Of a stretch of DNA of 64,000 bases, positions 43,506 to 53,817 are shown piece after piece. The stretch is from AP-16 sp963755055 (GTDB taxonomy: Bacteria > Pseudomonadota > Alphaproteobacteria > Rhizobiales > Xanthobacteraceae). The notes under the pieces are model-generated. The model saw only the letters and a program-made list of their open reading frames with translations. It searched no databases and was not told the origin of the DNA. Made by a program: the position numbers and the translations under genes. Position 1 is the stretch's first letter. Every line of letters begins with the position of its first letter. The stretch covers positions 4,618-68,617 of the forward strand of contig CAVWIS010000051.1 in assembly GCA_963755055.1 (NCBI GenBank), in the 5' to 3' direction.

Positions 43506-44276
43506 ATGCGACTGCGGAGCAAGGTAGCGCTGCTGACCGGCGCGGCGGCTGCGATCAAGGGCGAGTTGATGGGCTTTGGCGGCGCGGCGGCGCATCTGTT
43601 CGTGCGAGAGGGCGCGAAGGTGGTGCTGACCGACATCCGCGATGAGCTGGGCGAGCGCGCGGCGGCGGCCCTGCGCGCCGATGGCCATGACGCGCGTTAC
43701 ATGCACCTCGACGTGATATCGGAACAGAACTGGGCCCAGGTGGTAGACGCGGTGATGGCGGCGCACGGACGGCTGGATATCCTGTTCAACAATGCCGGCG
43801 TCTCCTTTCCCTGCAAGGTCGAGGACATCACCGTGGAAATCTGGGAACGCGAGCTTGGCGTTCATGCCAAGGGGGTTTTCCTGGGCACCCGTACGGCGAT
43901 TCCGGCCATGCGCAAAGGGGGTGGCGGGTCGATCATTAATACGTCCTCGGTCATGGGCATTGTCGGCAGTCCCACCTCGCCGGCCTATTCGGCTGCCAAG
44001 GGCGCCATCACGATCTTTACCAAGTCGGCGGCGTTGCAATATGCGAAGGAGAATATCCGCATTAATTCAGTGCACCCGGGCTATGCGGATACGCCGCTGA
44101 CCGCGCAGCGCTTCAGCGATCCGGCGGTGCGCGAGGTGATACTCGATCGCACGCCGATGGGCCGGCTCGGCACCGCCGAGGATATCGCCAATGGAGTGCT
44201 GTTCCTGGCGTCCGACGAATCATCCTGGGTCACCGGCTCGGAACTGGTCATCGATGGCGGCATGACGGCGCAGTAA
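43506..44276 (+). CDS. SDR-family NAD(P)-dependent oxidoreductase
   Basis: GGAGGA precedes the ATG. The 256-residue enzyme has VVLTDIRDELGERAA, LDVISEQNW, LDILFNNAGVSFPC (NNAG), SIINTSSVMG (Ser), YSAAKGAITIF (Tyr-Lys) and HPGYADTPL. The cofactor loop is unusual: TGAAAAIKGELMGFGGAAAH has an insert of about eight residues between TGAA and GFG, where classical SDRs read TGxxxGIG. Asp after VVLT favours NAD+. It is the last gene of the catabolic operon, and would oxidise or reduce a hydroxyl or keto group of an intermediate. Confidence 0.88.
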   Translation: MRLRSKVALLTGAAAAIKGELMGFGGAAAHLFVREGAKVVLTDIRDELGERAAAALRADGHDARYMHLDVISEQNWAQVVDAVMAAHGRLDILFNNAGVSFPCKVEDITVEIWERELGVHAKGVFLGTRTAIPAMRKGGGGSIINTSSVMGIVGSPTSPAYSAAKGAITIFTKSAALQYAKENIRINSVHPGYADTPLTAQRFSDPAVREVILDRTPMGRLGTAEDIANGVLFLASDESSWVTGSELVIDGGMTAQ

Positions 44277-44356
44277 GCGCACATGGGTCCACGACGGTAA
44301 TTCAAGCTGAGACACTACCGCCGGCTCGCGGCGATCATTCTCAGCCACGTGCGGTG

Positions 44357-46485
44357 CTATGTGCCGCGAAACACGACGAGGGCGTCTACCGCCTTCACTC
44401 CCTGACCTGACGGCAGCACCATGAGCGGATTGATGTCCAACTCCGCCAAGTGTCCTTCCATGTGCATGGCGAGGTACGACACGCGCACCAGGGTATCCTC
44501 GAGCGCCTCGAGGTCCGCCGCTGGCCGTCCGCGAAAGCCCTGGAGCAACCGGGCTCCTTTGACCTCGGCGATCATGGCCTGTGCTTCCGAGCGCGTGATG
44601 GGGCAGCGTCTCAGCGCCACATCGTTGTAGACCTCGACCATCACGCCGCCACTACCGAACAGGAGCACCGGGCCCAATTGCGGGTCGCAGGACACGCCAA
44701 TGATAACTTCTACACCTTCTCCTACCATCTCCTGCACCGACACGCCGATGATCTGAGCCTGTGGCGCATAGGCCTTGGCACTGGCCAAGATCTCTGCGTA
44801 GGCCGTTCGCACTTGTGCCGCATCGCCGAGGTTCAGCCGAACGACCCCGGCCTCTGTCTTGTGCGGAATATCCGGCAAATCGACCTTGAGAGCCACCGGA
44901 AACCCGAGCTGCTCTGCGGCCTCGACGGCGGCCTCTGCGGAAGTTGCCCGGTGCTCACGCGCACTCCCCACTCCCCAGGCTGCCAACAGCTGCTTGCTCT
45001 CGGACTCCGAGAGTGTCGGACGCCCCAGGCCAAGAGCCGGGCGATGGCCTCATCCTGCGGCGCCGTGCGCGACGGGGCCGCGGCAAAGCCATCGGCCAGG
45101 CGACGCTCGCGCCATGTATGATACGCTAGGCGGCTCTGCAGGCCTCGGGCCAACTTGTCCGGCGTGTAGAAGATCGGTATCCGGGCGTTCTTGAGCTGTG
45201 CCAGGCCAGTCTTGGCGTCCCGGCTTCCTGTCCACAAGAACACCACGCCCTTGTCGGTCCGATCACGCTGGCTGATGACCTGCTGAGCTTGGGCGTCCGC
45301 CCCGGCACTCGCCACGACGAGCGTCCCCATCCGGGGATCATTGATCATATGCTCCATGATCTGCGGGAAGGACTCACTGTTGGCAAAGCCTGTCACATCG
45401 GCAGGATTCGCAGCCCACCCGAAGCCCTTCAGGATCCCGTTGATGCCGTCACGCGCCTCTGCGCCAAGCGGCGGCAGATCGAGACCGGCCTGACCGCACA
45501 TGTCGGCGGTGAGCGAGCTGATGCCGCCCGAATGGGATACCACCGCGATGCCGGGCACGCCGGGCTTGGGGGTGTGGGCCAGGAGGTGCGCGACCTCCAG
45601 GAGTTCGTCGTAATCCTGGACCCGGATCACCCCGTATTGGGCAAAGATCGCATCGTACCGGGCATCGGCACCCGTCAGCGCTGCAGTATGCGAGCGTGCA
45701 GCCCTCGCTCCGAGTTCCGAACGCCCGATTTTGATGAGGACGATCGGCTTGCCGCGCTCTGCTGCGAGCTTTGCCACTTCGAGAAATTTATCGGCCTGCT
45801 TGAAGCCTTCGACAAAACCGGCGATGACCCGAGTATGCGGATCGTCCAGCAGATAGCGGGCGAAATCCGTAAAGTCGAGGTCTGCCTCGTTCCCGGTCGA
45901 GATTATATAGCTGAAGCCGATGCCGTTCTCCACCGCCCGCACCAGGAACGGCCCGAACGCCGTCGCGCCGCTTTGGCACACCAGGCCGATCGGCCCGGTC
46001 AGACCAGACGCCCCGCGCGAGGAAGCGGTGGCCCAGATGTCGTGCTTGACATTCGCGAGCCCCAGGCAGTTGGGGCCGCTGATACGCATGCCTGAGGCGC
46101 GGGCAAAGGCACCCAATTCTCCCTGCAAATCACGCCGGTCGTCCACGCCGCGCTCGGCAAAACCCGCCGAGATCACGATTGCCGAACCCGTCCCCTTGCG
46201 GTGGCTCTCCTGGAGGACATCGAGCACTTGGTCGTAGGGCACCACGATGCCCACCACGTCGGGGGCCTCCGGCAGGTCCGTCACGCTCGGGTAGGACTTC
46301 ACCCCCATGATTTCGTCATAACGCGGGTTCACGGCATAAACCCGCACCCGGTCTTTGGCCTTGAGCGCCGCAGCCAGAAACCGCCCGCCATACTGCATCC
46401 GCGGCGTGGCGCCCACGATCGCAATGGAGCGCGGGTTTAGCATTTTGTGGATCGACGCCATCTGTGGTTCTGTCCAGAACTCCAT
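44357..46485 (-). pseudogene. ADP-forming acyl-CoA synthetase (acetate-CoA ligase family), one frameshift
   Basis: The N-terminal two-thirds (NPRSIAIVGATPRMQYGGRF, CoA-binding; ISGPNCLGLANV; GLVCQSGATAFGPFLVRAVE; ARSHTAALTGADARYDAIFA with the phosphohistidine) and the C-terminal ATP-grasp part (LGFPVALKVDLPDIPHKTEA, SVQEMVGEGVEVIIGVSCDP, AELDINPLMVLPSGQG) are both complete but in different frames. A missing base at about 45037-45041 (CGG-CTC where CGG-GCTC is expected) separates them. Repaired, the protein is about 709 residues, normal for fused alpha-beta NDP-forming synthetases. It would activate a carboxylate for the divergent-facing operon's CoA chemistry. Confidence 0.85.
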
Positions 46486-46780
46486 GACACCCCTTGAACC
46501 TGATGGGCTTGGCCACGCCTCGCGCATTGGTCTTGGACTGCTGCCAGTCCTGTGAATAGTTCTTGCCGACATTTGACGATGGCAGCACCCTAGGCCATCC
46601 GGTGGGCTCGGTAGGAGGGGAGCATGACACCGCCTGCCAGGATTGTCGGGTCGATCGCCTTCCTTGCTACGTTTCAAGGAGCGTTAGCAGCCTGCTTGTC
46701 GATTGAATACCGTCTTGACCGGGCGCTTCTCATCGTGCTTGGCCTTAAGCGCTCACTCTTGCGAACCCTGAGGACGACGA

Positions 46781-47656
46781 GTGTCTATTGTTGAAAAAGC
46801 AGAGCAGTCATCCGGCGCGCCGTGGCCGCTCCCGCCGGGCGTGAGGACCATGCAGGTCAACCGCTATCCAATGGCGTATGTCGAGCAGGGCGTGGGCGTG
46901 CCGGTGGTCCTGGTGCACGGCACCAACGGCGACTACCGGTCGTGGGCCCCACAGATGGAGCCGCTCGGCGCGCGTTCCCGCGCCATCTCGGTGAGCTTGC
47001 GCCACTATTACCCGGAGCCGTGGGACGGCGAGGGCGAATTTTCGGCCCGCCAGCATGTCGGCGACGTGATCGCCTTCATCGCGGGGCTTAACGCTGGCCG
47101 CGCGTTCCTCGTCGGGCATTCGCGCGGCGGGCACGTGTCCATGCACGTGGCGCTGCGCCGGCCCGATCTCTTGCGCGGGCTGGTTCTGGTCGAGCCGGGA
47201 CTGCCGCCGGCGGCGCTCTTGCCCGGCTCGCCCGACGGCGAGCGCTTCGCCGCAGTGCGCCGCGAGCGCACCCGGCGGCTCACCGAGATGGTCAAGGCGG
47301 GCAAGATCGACGAGGCGGTTGAGCATTTCGTTGACGCCATTTCCGGACCAGGGACCTATCGGGCGCGCTCGGACGCCGCCAACCAAGTGACCCGCGACAA
47401 CATCCGCACCGCGCTTGGCGAGGCGCGCGACACCCGCGAGCCGGTCACCCAAGAACGGGCCGCAACTGTGAAGCTGCCGACCCTGCTGGTTGGCGGCGGC
47501 AAGAGCCCGCCACGGTTCGCCCCAGTGCTCGCCGCGCTCGAAGGCGCCATCCCCGGCGCCCGTCGGTTCACCATCCCGGACGCCGGGCACACCATGTACC
47601 GGACCTACGCGGCAGTGTTCAATGATGCGCTGCTCGCTTTCATCGCGGCGCATTGA
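46781..47656 (+). CDS. Alpha/beta hydrolase
   Basis: GTG start at 46781 (291 residues). VPVVLVHGTNGDYRSWAPQM, nucleophile elbow FLVGHSRGGHVSMHVALRRP (Ser), VEPGLPPAAL and C-terminal IPDAGHTMYRTYAAVF (His) are conserved; the acid is probably in the LLVGGGKSPP strand region. No signal peptide, so cytoplasmic. It resembles carbon-carbon bond hydrolases and haloperoxidase-like esterases. It is divergent from the acyl-CoA synthetase and may be part of the same catabolic block. Substrate unknown. Confidence 0.85.
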   Translation: MSIVEKAEQSSGAPWPLPPGVRTMQVNRYPMAYVEQGVGVPVVLVHGTNGDYRSWAPQMEPLGARSRAISVSLRHYYPEPWDGEGEFSARQHVGDVIAFIAGLNAGRAFLVGHSRGGHVSMHVALRRPDLLRGLVLVEPGLPPAALLPGSPDGERFAAVRRERTRRLTEMVKAGKIDEAVEHFVDAISGPGTYRARSDAANQVTRDNIRTALGEARDTREPVTQERAATVKLPTLLVGGGKSPPRFAPVLAALEGAIPGARRFTIPDAGHTMYRTYAAVFNDALLAFIAAH

Positions 47657-47743
47657 TCCCTAGGGTAGGTTAAAGCGACCGCGACGGCGACGCGCGAACG
47701 CAACGCCGCGCGCAGCGATCGCTCCCCCGCCGCGAGTAGGCTC

Positions 47744-50046
47744 TTAGCCCCCATCGAGCTTTAGCGAACCGAACATATCCCGGACCATCAATTCATCAGA
47801 GCGTTTATCCTCCTCGTTCTCCCTCCACTGGTCTTGCATCTGATCCGAGTAATCGTCCATTTGCTCTTGAAACCTCTCCGCAGCAAGCCGCACGGCAGCG
47901 ATCCGAGCGGAGGTGTCGACCCCCAGAGCTAGAGCAATAGCTTGAAGGCGATGGATCATTCGATCAAATTCTTCGGTCGAACCGCAGTCATGCGCCTCCT
48001 CCTCGAAACACCCCGCGGAGTTCTTGTACGCTTCGCGAAGCAAGGAGTGATCGGAAAGGAGAGCAGAGAACTCCAGATCGGAAGCCAGATCAGTAAGTCG
48101 TTTAAGCTCGTCTGATCGACACCCTAAGCGAGCGTCGTCTAACCACGAGATAATTAGACGCTTCTGAAGTTCCGTTCCAGCATCGTTCGATGCCCAATTT
48201 GTGCGCCGGCTCTCCTCGATGATCGCAAGCGCGCCTTCGAAATCATCTATTCGATTCAATCTCCATTCAGCCATGAGTGTTTCCGCAAAAGGAACGACAA
48301 GCCGTCGAAGCTCTTCGGAATTTGTTGCATTCACTATCTCCATCAGCGTCGCGAGACGTTTTTCCAAACTAACATCAATGTAGCTGTAATAGCCTTCACG
48401 GAGCTTCCTAGGAGAGTTCAAGAGGCGTGCCACCGCTCCTGCCAATAGGTCTACTCCATCGATTAACGTCCTGCGAACACGTTCATTATCGGGTGCCGAT
48501 GCGAAGGACCACATTCTCCCAAGTTGTCCAAAATGGACGGCACCGATGATGATATCCAGGCCATTTGCCGGAAATCGCCTAACAATAGTATTCAGCATGT
48601 CAAGGATTGAAGGATTAATTACTTCGATCCTAGTACCATTGGTCGTATCCATTGGCCTAATAAATGAACCGCTCAACTCGCCGACTGCCCGGCGCAAATC
48701 TTCCGGTCGAGTTGAATATCCGTATTTATTGGCCCTGTACCGATGAAGCTCGGCAAATGCTAGGCTCAGTGTATCGAGGTGCGGCAGGTCTTGCAACGAA
48801 TACAAGGCCAACAAGAAGCTGCGGCCCGCTTCGCTGATCTGCTTTTCGTAGGCGTGGATCCAAATCTCTGAAGGATCTTGGAGCAGATCTTCGACAAAGG
48901 AGCGAAAGTTCTGGGGCGCTACATCTCGGACGCGTCGATAGGTAGACAACCATTCGATAAGGCGGGGGTTGAATTTGCTATGGCGTACGATTTTGAGATA
49001 GAACTCGTCGTCAATCAATGCTTGTTTGTACTCATGAGGCAAGTCACTAAAGTATAAATGATTATATAGGATCGCGGCGGTTGCCTAAAACTATAGTCAT
49101 CGATCTCCAGCACACATCGGTGATCAATGATCTCTGAATGGCGGAGTTTTTCGGACAAGTCGAGCGCCTGCCGGAAAATGTGCTCCCGCGTTGTCAGTAT
49201 TAACCGAGCTGTCGGCGAGCGACTAATCATTTCAATGAACTCTAGAATGGCTCTATCTTCGTGCCGCGTGAAAGGACCGCGTTCCTCGCTGAGGAAGGTA
49301 GAACCCATGAAGTCGTCAAAATAGAAAATCTGTTTCTTGCCTCGTTGATAAAGCTCTCTGCCTGCCTGCAGGTCGCGCAGGATAGAAACCGCCTCAAATC
49401 CGCTTTCGATATGCTGATAGAGCAACATCTTTGCCAGTGTCGTTTTTCCGACACCCGGTTGTCCGGAAATGACGACGACATGATCGCGATTTAGGATATC
49501 AATTGCTCGAGGATATGCCGCGCTCGACACGTATCGGCGAACCTGCTCATACACTCTTTCGACTTCGAACTCGCTCTGCGTTGCAACGGCATTATGGAGC
49601 ACACGATCTAACACCGCGCGGCTCGTTAACCAAAGTTTATAGTGCGCCTTTTCGATGTCCGAATGCCTACCAAGAAGATTGTTAAGGTCATCCCGACCGA
49701 CGATGTCGGCAGTCGTCAGGACATTGCCAAACAAAGCCTGTATGGTTTCCTTGTTGGCTGGCGACAGGGGGACGGACGTGATCAAGATGTAACGGGTCGG
49801 TGCCAATGCGGCGACCTTCGGGATCTCTGCTTTGACGTCGCGGAGCAAACCGGCGAGGCCGGTTATCCCGTAGTGCTTGCACTGAACAATTGACGTGCCA
49901 GATGCGCGGGCGAAGCGGAAGTCAATGCCGCCATCACGACCCGTCTTAAAGCTCTCAAGGCGCAACCCCTCCTCGGCCTGAAGAAGGTCGCGGCTTAAAA
50001 TCTCGAAATCATAGGGAGAGAGTTGCCTGAAATCGTAGTCCGGCAT
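47744..50046 (-). pseudogene. Mrr-like nuclease fused to nSTAND3 NTPase, one frameshift (defence-type)
   Basis: The N-terminus (MPDYDFRQLSPYDFEILSRD) starts an Mrr-type PD-(D/E)xK domain: GRDGGIDFRFA (Asp42) and IVQCKHYG (Gln55-x-Lys57). An NTPase follows with Walker A SGQPGVGKTTLAKM (195-208) and Walker B FYFDDFMG (Asp244/245), LILTTREHI sensor and CVLEIDDYSF, as in nSTAND3. The frame is lost at about 49080; one missing base restores AAILYNHLYFSDLPHEYKQA joined to the second half (FYLKIVRHSKFNPRLIEWLS ... ), a C-terminal helical repeat region ending at 47744. Repaired length is about 775 residues. GC is clearly lower than in neighbours. STAND-nuclease proteins of this type are phage sensors. 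Confidence 0.82.
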
Positions 50047-50295
50047 GGCCCGGTTTCCATAAGCGAAATGGCGACGCGAACAGCCTTTAGACGAACGTAA
50101 TATTGCGGCCTGCTCTTGTCCAATTGCCGCACGAGCCCACGATGGTTGTTAGCAAGATCAACCGTTTCTATTGCAGGATCGGCGTCCCGCCCCCCCTTGT
50201 CTTGGGTTCTTGGCTGAAAATCGCTGCCCTTCGGGTTCTCGAAAGGCGCGACGTTATCCCCAACGCTGAGCGGAAGCGGTGTCAGGGCCGCCGCC
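50047..50295. other. Gap between NRPS and Mrr-nSTAND3 genes
   Basis: No gene with a credible start or domain is visible. The sequence following the NRPS stop does not continue the family's usual C-terminus in any frame. Confidence 0.4.
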
Positions 50296-53200
50296 CTAGA
50301 GGCCGCCTCCAAGAGAATCGGCGATCCAGCATGGAAAGCGGCGCAGCTTGAAATGCTCGGCGCCACAGTCGAGCATGTTTGTGAAACAGCCATTGGACCA
50401 GAAGACCTGGGAGTCGGCACTGGCAAGCTCCGGGACGAGATTGAACATGAGGTCGCACTCCGACGCACCCACGTGCGGGAAGCGCATGCCGGCGAGCGCT
50501 CGCAGGTACTGCCCGGTTATGGTCCAGGTCCACCGTCTCTGGACGCGGTCCATTATATATTTTCTGTACATGAGGAGAGCTGCTCTGAGCCCGCGCGAAG
50601 GGTAGAGGCCCGGCGAAGCAGCCGTGCAGCGGATGAAAAGGCATTCCAGCAGAGAGGTCACGGTGAGGGTCAGCCCGGTGGTGATGAACGCGTAGAGGCT
50701 CACATGCCAGAGTATCTCCCACAGCGGTGTCACCCTGAAGTAGTCAGCGGAAAGTTCTGCGACCGCGGCGGGTATCAGGCCGCTTGCGAACCACAAGATT
50801 GTGGCGGTGGGGACCACAGTGAGCCAAACGGATATGAAGATCTGCATTGCGATGTTGAGCGCTTCCAGCAACCATATCGGAGACGCGTACTGGCAATAGC
50901 TCGCTGTGCGCTTGAGCTCCGTGCAGCGGCCGCTAAGGCGCGCGGGAGCTCCTTCCCACATCTCGTGAGAACCCACGCTGGCGAGAATGGGGGTGAACGG
51001 AGTAATCCAACTCCCCCGGCCAACCGTCACATTGTTGGCGATTCCGGCTCGCATTCCGATCTTGCACCCGCTTGCGAGGTGAACAGGCCCGACATGCAGG
51101 GATTGTCCCGACCAACTGGTGGTTTGAATGTACGCTCCGGTCTGGATGGCGACATTGTCGTCGATCGAGATCAAATCCAGCGGCCCGGACAGGTGAGCAT
51201 CGTGTGCGCACTGAAGGTTGTCGCCCACGCTGGCACCAAGCTGCCGCATCACAAATGCCATGAGCGGAGCGCTGCGGTATAGCGCACGCAGCGTGAGAAG
51301 CACCATGTGCTCCAGCCGTCCGATACACCAGATCCGCAGATGCATTCTGCTCCACTTGGGGTACACACCCGGGCTCACATTGTTCTTATAGAAGCCACCG
51401 CCCATGAAGAACTTTATCGTCATGACCCAGAGCAGGCAGGCGAAGGGCGTGGCTAGGCCGAGCACGTACAGCAAGAGACCGGCGATGATAAATGCCCACA
51501 GGCTGGCAGTCGTGAAAAAGGTTCCGACATCGACGAAGTCCAGGGCGACGAGGAAGGCCACTACGGCTGGGGAATACATCAATATTGCGAAGAGGACCTG
51601 CAGGGTGGTGAAGTATCCGACGGGGAGCACCTCCGCGGCGGCCTGATCGTGCTCGGCGCCGTCCTCACAGGATCGCTCCGAGCCGGCAGCAACTTTGGAG
51701 TTCTGCCGGAGGGCTCGCGCGCGGCTCGCCACTTTTCGTGCAGTGTTGCAGTCACTGAGCAGCGCCCGGACCGGCACCTCCCATCCCGAAGCCTGTAGTT
51801 GCTGCGCCAAGCGCGCGATCAGGATCGAATGCGCACCAGCCTCAACGAACCCATCATCCAAGCCCAACTGCGTCTCGAACACGGCCCTGCAGATCGCCAG
51901 CACTTCCGCGCAGCGAGAGTCCATCCCCGCATCCGCACCAGGCAGCTTGACTTCGCGTTTGTCGCGCGCGCTGGCCCATGTGTCTCGATCAGTGCACGCC
52001 AATTCCGCCTCGCGGTTTCTGATGGGATGAGACAGTTTGGGCAAGCGGCTCCGATCAATCTTCCCCGAAACCGGGTTCATGACGAATTTTTCCACTAGGA
52101 AGATTTTTGTTGGGACTGACGGGGCTGGAAGTTGCTTGGCGAGCGTCGCCGTCACCCGTCTGGCCCACTCCGCCGGCGCTGGAGCGACCTCCGACATCTG
52201 GCCTTCGTAGACCGTCGGCGCAGCGACAAAGGCGACAAGCGTCTCGTTCTGATAGTCCAGGACGGCCGCTTCGATCTCGCCGAACTGCGTCTGGAGAATG
52301 TCCTCGACGGCCTGCACTTCGACGCGATGCCCCCGGACTTTGAGTTGCGCGTCCAGGCGGCCGAGGAAGTACACCCGCTGTGTTTGAATGTCGATTTTGC
52401 ATTTATCGCCGGTGCGGTAGAGACGGCCGAACTGAGGATGCGCGATGAACTTTTCGGCCGTGAGCTCCGGCAAGTTGCGATACCCGCGCACGACGTGCAC
52501 CCCTCCGATACAGAGCTCTCCAACCTCTCCGTGAGGTAGTGGGCGCAGCTCATCAACCGCGAGGATGACGTAGGTGACGTTGGCGAACGGCGACCCGATG
52601 GTGACGGGCTCCCCCGGCCGCAAATTCTGGCGGCTCGTGTCGGTACTCGCCTCCGTGGGACCGTACGTGTTGATGATCTGTCGTCTGCCCCGGGTCCAGG
52701 GCTCCACGAGCGCGCTAGGGAAGGCCTCTCCGGCCGGCACGATGTAGCGGCAAAGCGGATAGGGGAGGTCTACTTCGGGAGACGCTGTGAGGGTGGTGAG
52801 CAGGACGGGCGGACAGAACAGCACCGTGACCTCAGCTTCGCGGAGGACGCGGACGAGGTCCGGGCCGGACCGGATTTGATCTTTGGTCAGCATGACCACG
52901 GCGCAGCCAGACACCCAGGCGCTGTACATCTCGGAGATGCTGCCGTCGTAACCCAGCGACGAAGTGAGCGAAGTCGCATCCATTCCGGGCATGAGATCGA
53001 AGTAATCGGCGTAGCTCAGGGCGAGGTTGACATAGCCCGCGTGCGGGCACTCCACGCCCTTGGGCATCCCAGTCGTTCCGCTCGTGTAAAAGATGGTCGC
53101 AAGGCGCTGCGTCGGGTCGTCCAGCCAGGTTGGCGGCTCTCTTCGCGGCATCCTCTCCGGCAACTTCATGACATCGAGCGTCGGCAAGTCGCGAAATTTG

Positions 53201-53721
53201 TCTTGCCCGCGCGTGAGAATGACCACCGGCTGTGCGTCATTCAGCATGTGAGTGACGAGGGCTTCAGGCAACGTGGTATCGAGAAAAAGCATGGTACCGC
53301 CGGCCTTAAGGATGCCGAGATGCGAGGCCACGATTTGCCAGTTGTCCTGCGGCATGGCCACGGCAACGACCTGATCGGGTCCCGTGAGATAGGGAGAAAG
53401 GGCCGCGGCCACGTTTTCCGCCCGTGCGTTGAGCTCGGCGAAGGTCAGGGACTCTCCGGTGTGCGGAATCTGCAAGGCCGTGAGATGCGGAAAGTTCTCA
53501 GCGGAGCGGCTGAATACCTCTGTAAGCCACCGGATTCCCTTCTGATGCGGCACGTTCAGGAATTGCCGATCATCAAAGACGTCGGTCAGGCTGTATTCGG
53601 AGGTATCCGTCCGTGGCGCCTTCTCCGCCACCCAAAGATAACGTCTCCAGGCCGCAAACATCAGCAAACAGAGAATCGCAAGTCCGGTTACAAAAATTGA
53701 TGTCAGAACTTCTCCTCGCAT
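50296..53721 (-). CDS. Pls/PosA-type membrane non-ribosomal peptide synthetase
   Basis: An N-terminal membrane helix (LTSIFVTGLAILCLLMFAAW) precedes a complete adenylation domain: A3 FYTSGTTGMPKGVECPHAGY, A5 INTYGPTEASTD, A7 YRTGD, A8 FLGRLDAQLKVRGHRVE and A10 NPVSGKIDRSRL. A carrier domain follows with the phosphopantetheine Ser in DGFVEAGAHSILIARL. The remaining 450 residues alternate membrane helices (VLFAILMYSPAVVAFLVALD, FIIAGLLLYVLGLATPFACL) with hexapeptide-type soluble segments (IQTGAYIQTTSW, LASGCKIGMRAGIANNVTVG). This single-module, membrane-bound plan is that of epsilon-poly-lysine synthetase. There is no condensation or thioesterase domain. A TTG at 53808 is an alternative start. 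The C-terminus seems shorter than usual. Confidence 0.83.
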   Translation of the reverse strand: MRGEVLTSIFVTGLAILCLLMFAAWRRYLWVAEKAPRTDTSEYSLTDVFDDRQFLNVPHQKGIRWLTEVFSRSAENFPHLTALQIPHTGESLTFAELNARAENVAAALSPYLTGPDQVVAVAMPQDNWQIVASHLGILKAGGTMLFLDTTLPEALVTHMLNDAQPVVILTRGQDKFRDLPTLDVMKLPERMPRREPPTWLDDPTQRLATIFYTSGTTGMPKGVECPHAGYVNLALSYADYFDLMPGMDATSLTSSLGYDGSISEMYSAWVSGCAVVMLTKDQIRSGPDLVRVLREAEVTVLFCPPVLLTTLTASPEVDLPYPLCRYIVPAGEAFPSALVEPWTRGRRQIINTYGPTEASTDTSRQNLRPGEPVTIGSPFANVTYVILAVDELRPLPHGEVGELCIGGVHVVRGYRNLPELTAEKFIAHPQFGRLYRTGDKCKIDIQTQRVYFLGRLDAQLKVRGHRVEVQAVEDILQTQFGEIEAAVLDYQNETLVAFVAAPTVYEGQMSEVAPAPAEWARRVTATLAKQLPAPSVPTKIFLVEKFVMNPVSGKIDRSRLPKLSHPIRNREAELACTDRDTWASARDKREVKLPGADAGMDSRCAEVLAICRAVFETQLGLDDGFVEAGAHSILIARLAQQLQASGWEVPVRALLSDCNTARKVASRARALRQNSKVAAGSERSCEDGAEHDQAAAEVLPVGYFTTLQVLFAILMYSPAVVAFLVALDFVDVGTFFTTASLWAFIIAGLLLYVLGLATPFACLLWVMTIKFFMGGGFYKNNVSPGVYPKWSRMHLRIWCIGRLEHMVLLTLRALYRSAPLMAFVMRQLGASVGDNLQCAHDAHLSGPLDLISIDDNVAIQTGAYIQTTSWSGQSLHVGPVHLASGCKIGMRAGIANNVTVGRGSWITPFTPILASVGSHEMWEGAPARLSGRCTELKRTASYCQYASPIWLLEALNIAMQIFISVWLTVVPTATILWFASGLIPAAVAELSADYFRVTPLWEILWHVSLYAFITTGLTLTVTSLLECLFIRCTAASPGLYPSRGLRAALLMYRKYIMDRVQRRWTWTITGQYLRALAGMRFPHVGASECDLMFNLVPELASADSQVFWSNGCFTNMLDCGAEHFKLRRFPCWIADSLGGGL

Positions 53722-53817
53722 GTTCGTAAACCAGACGCCAAGTTTTCGGAATGGGCTTGCGGCTTCGACTTCAAATGCCAAGTCTCTGCGTTGGCGGCCA
53801 GGACGCAACCAATGCGG

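Noticed and set aside
47657..47743. TAGGGTAGG motif as a third copy of the CGTAGGGTGGGC repeat
   Set aside because: Only a few bases match and the complementary end is absent.
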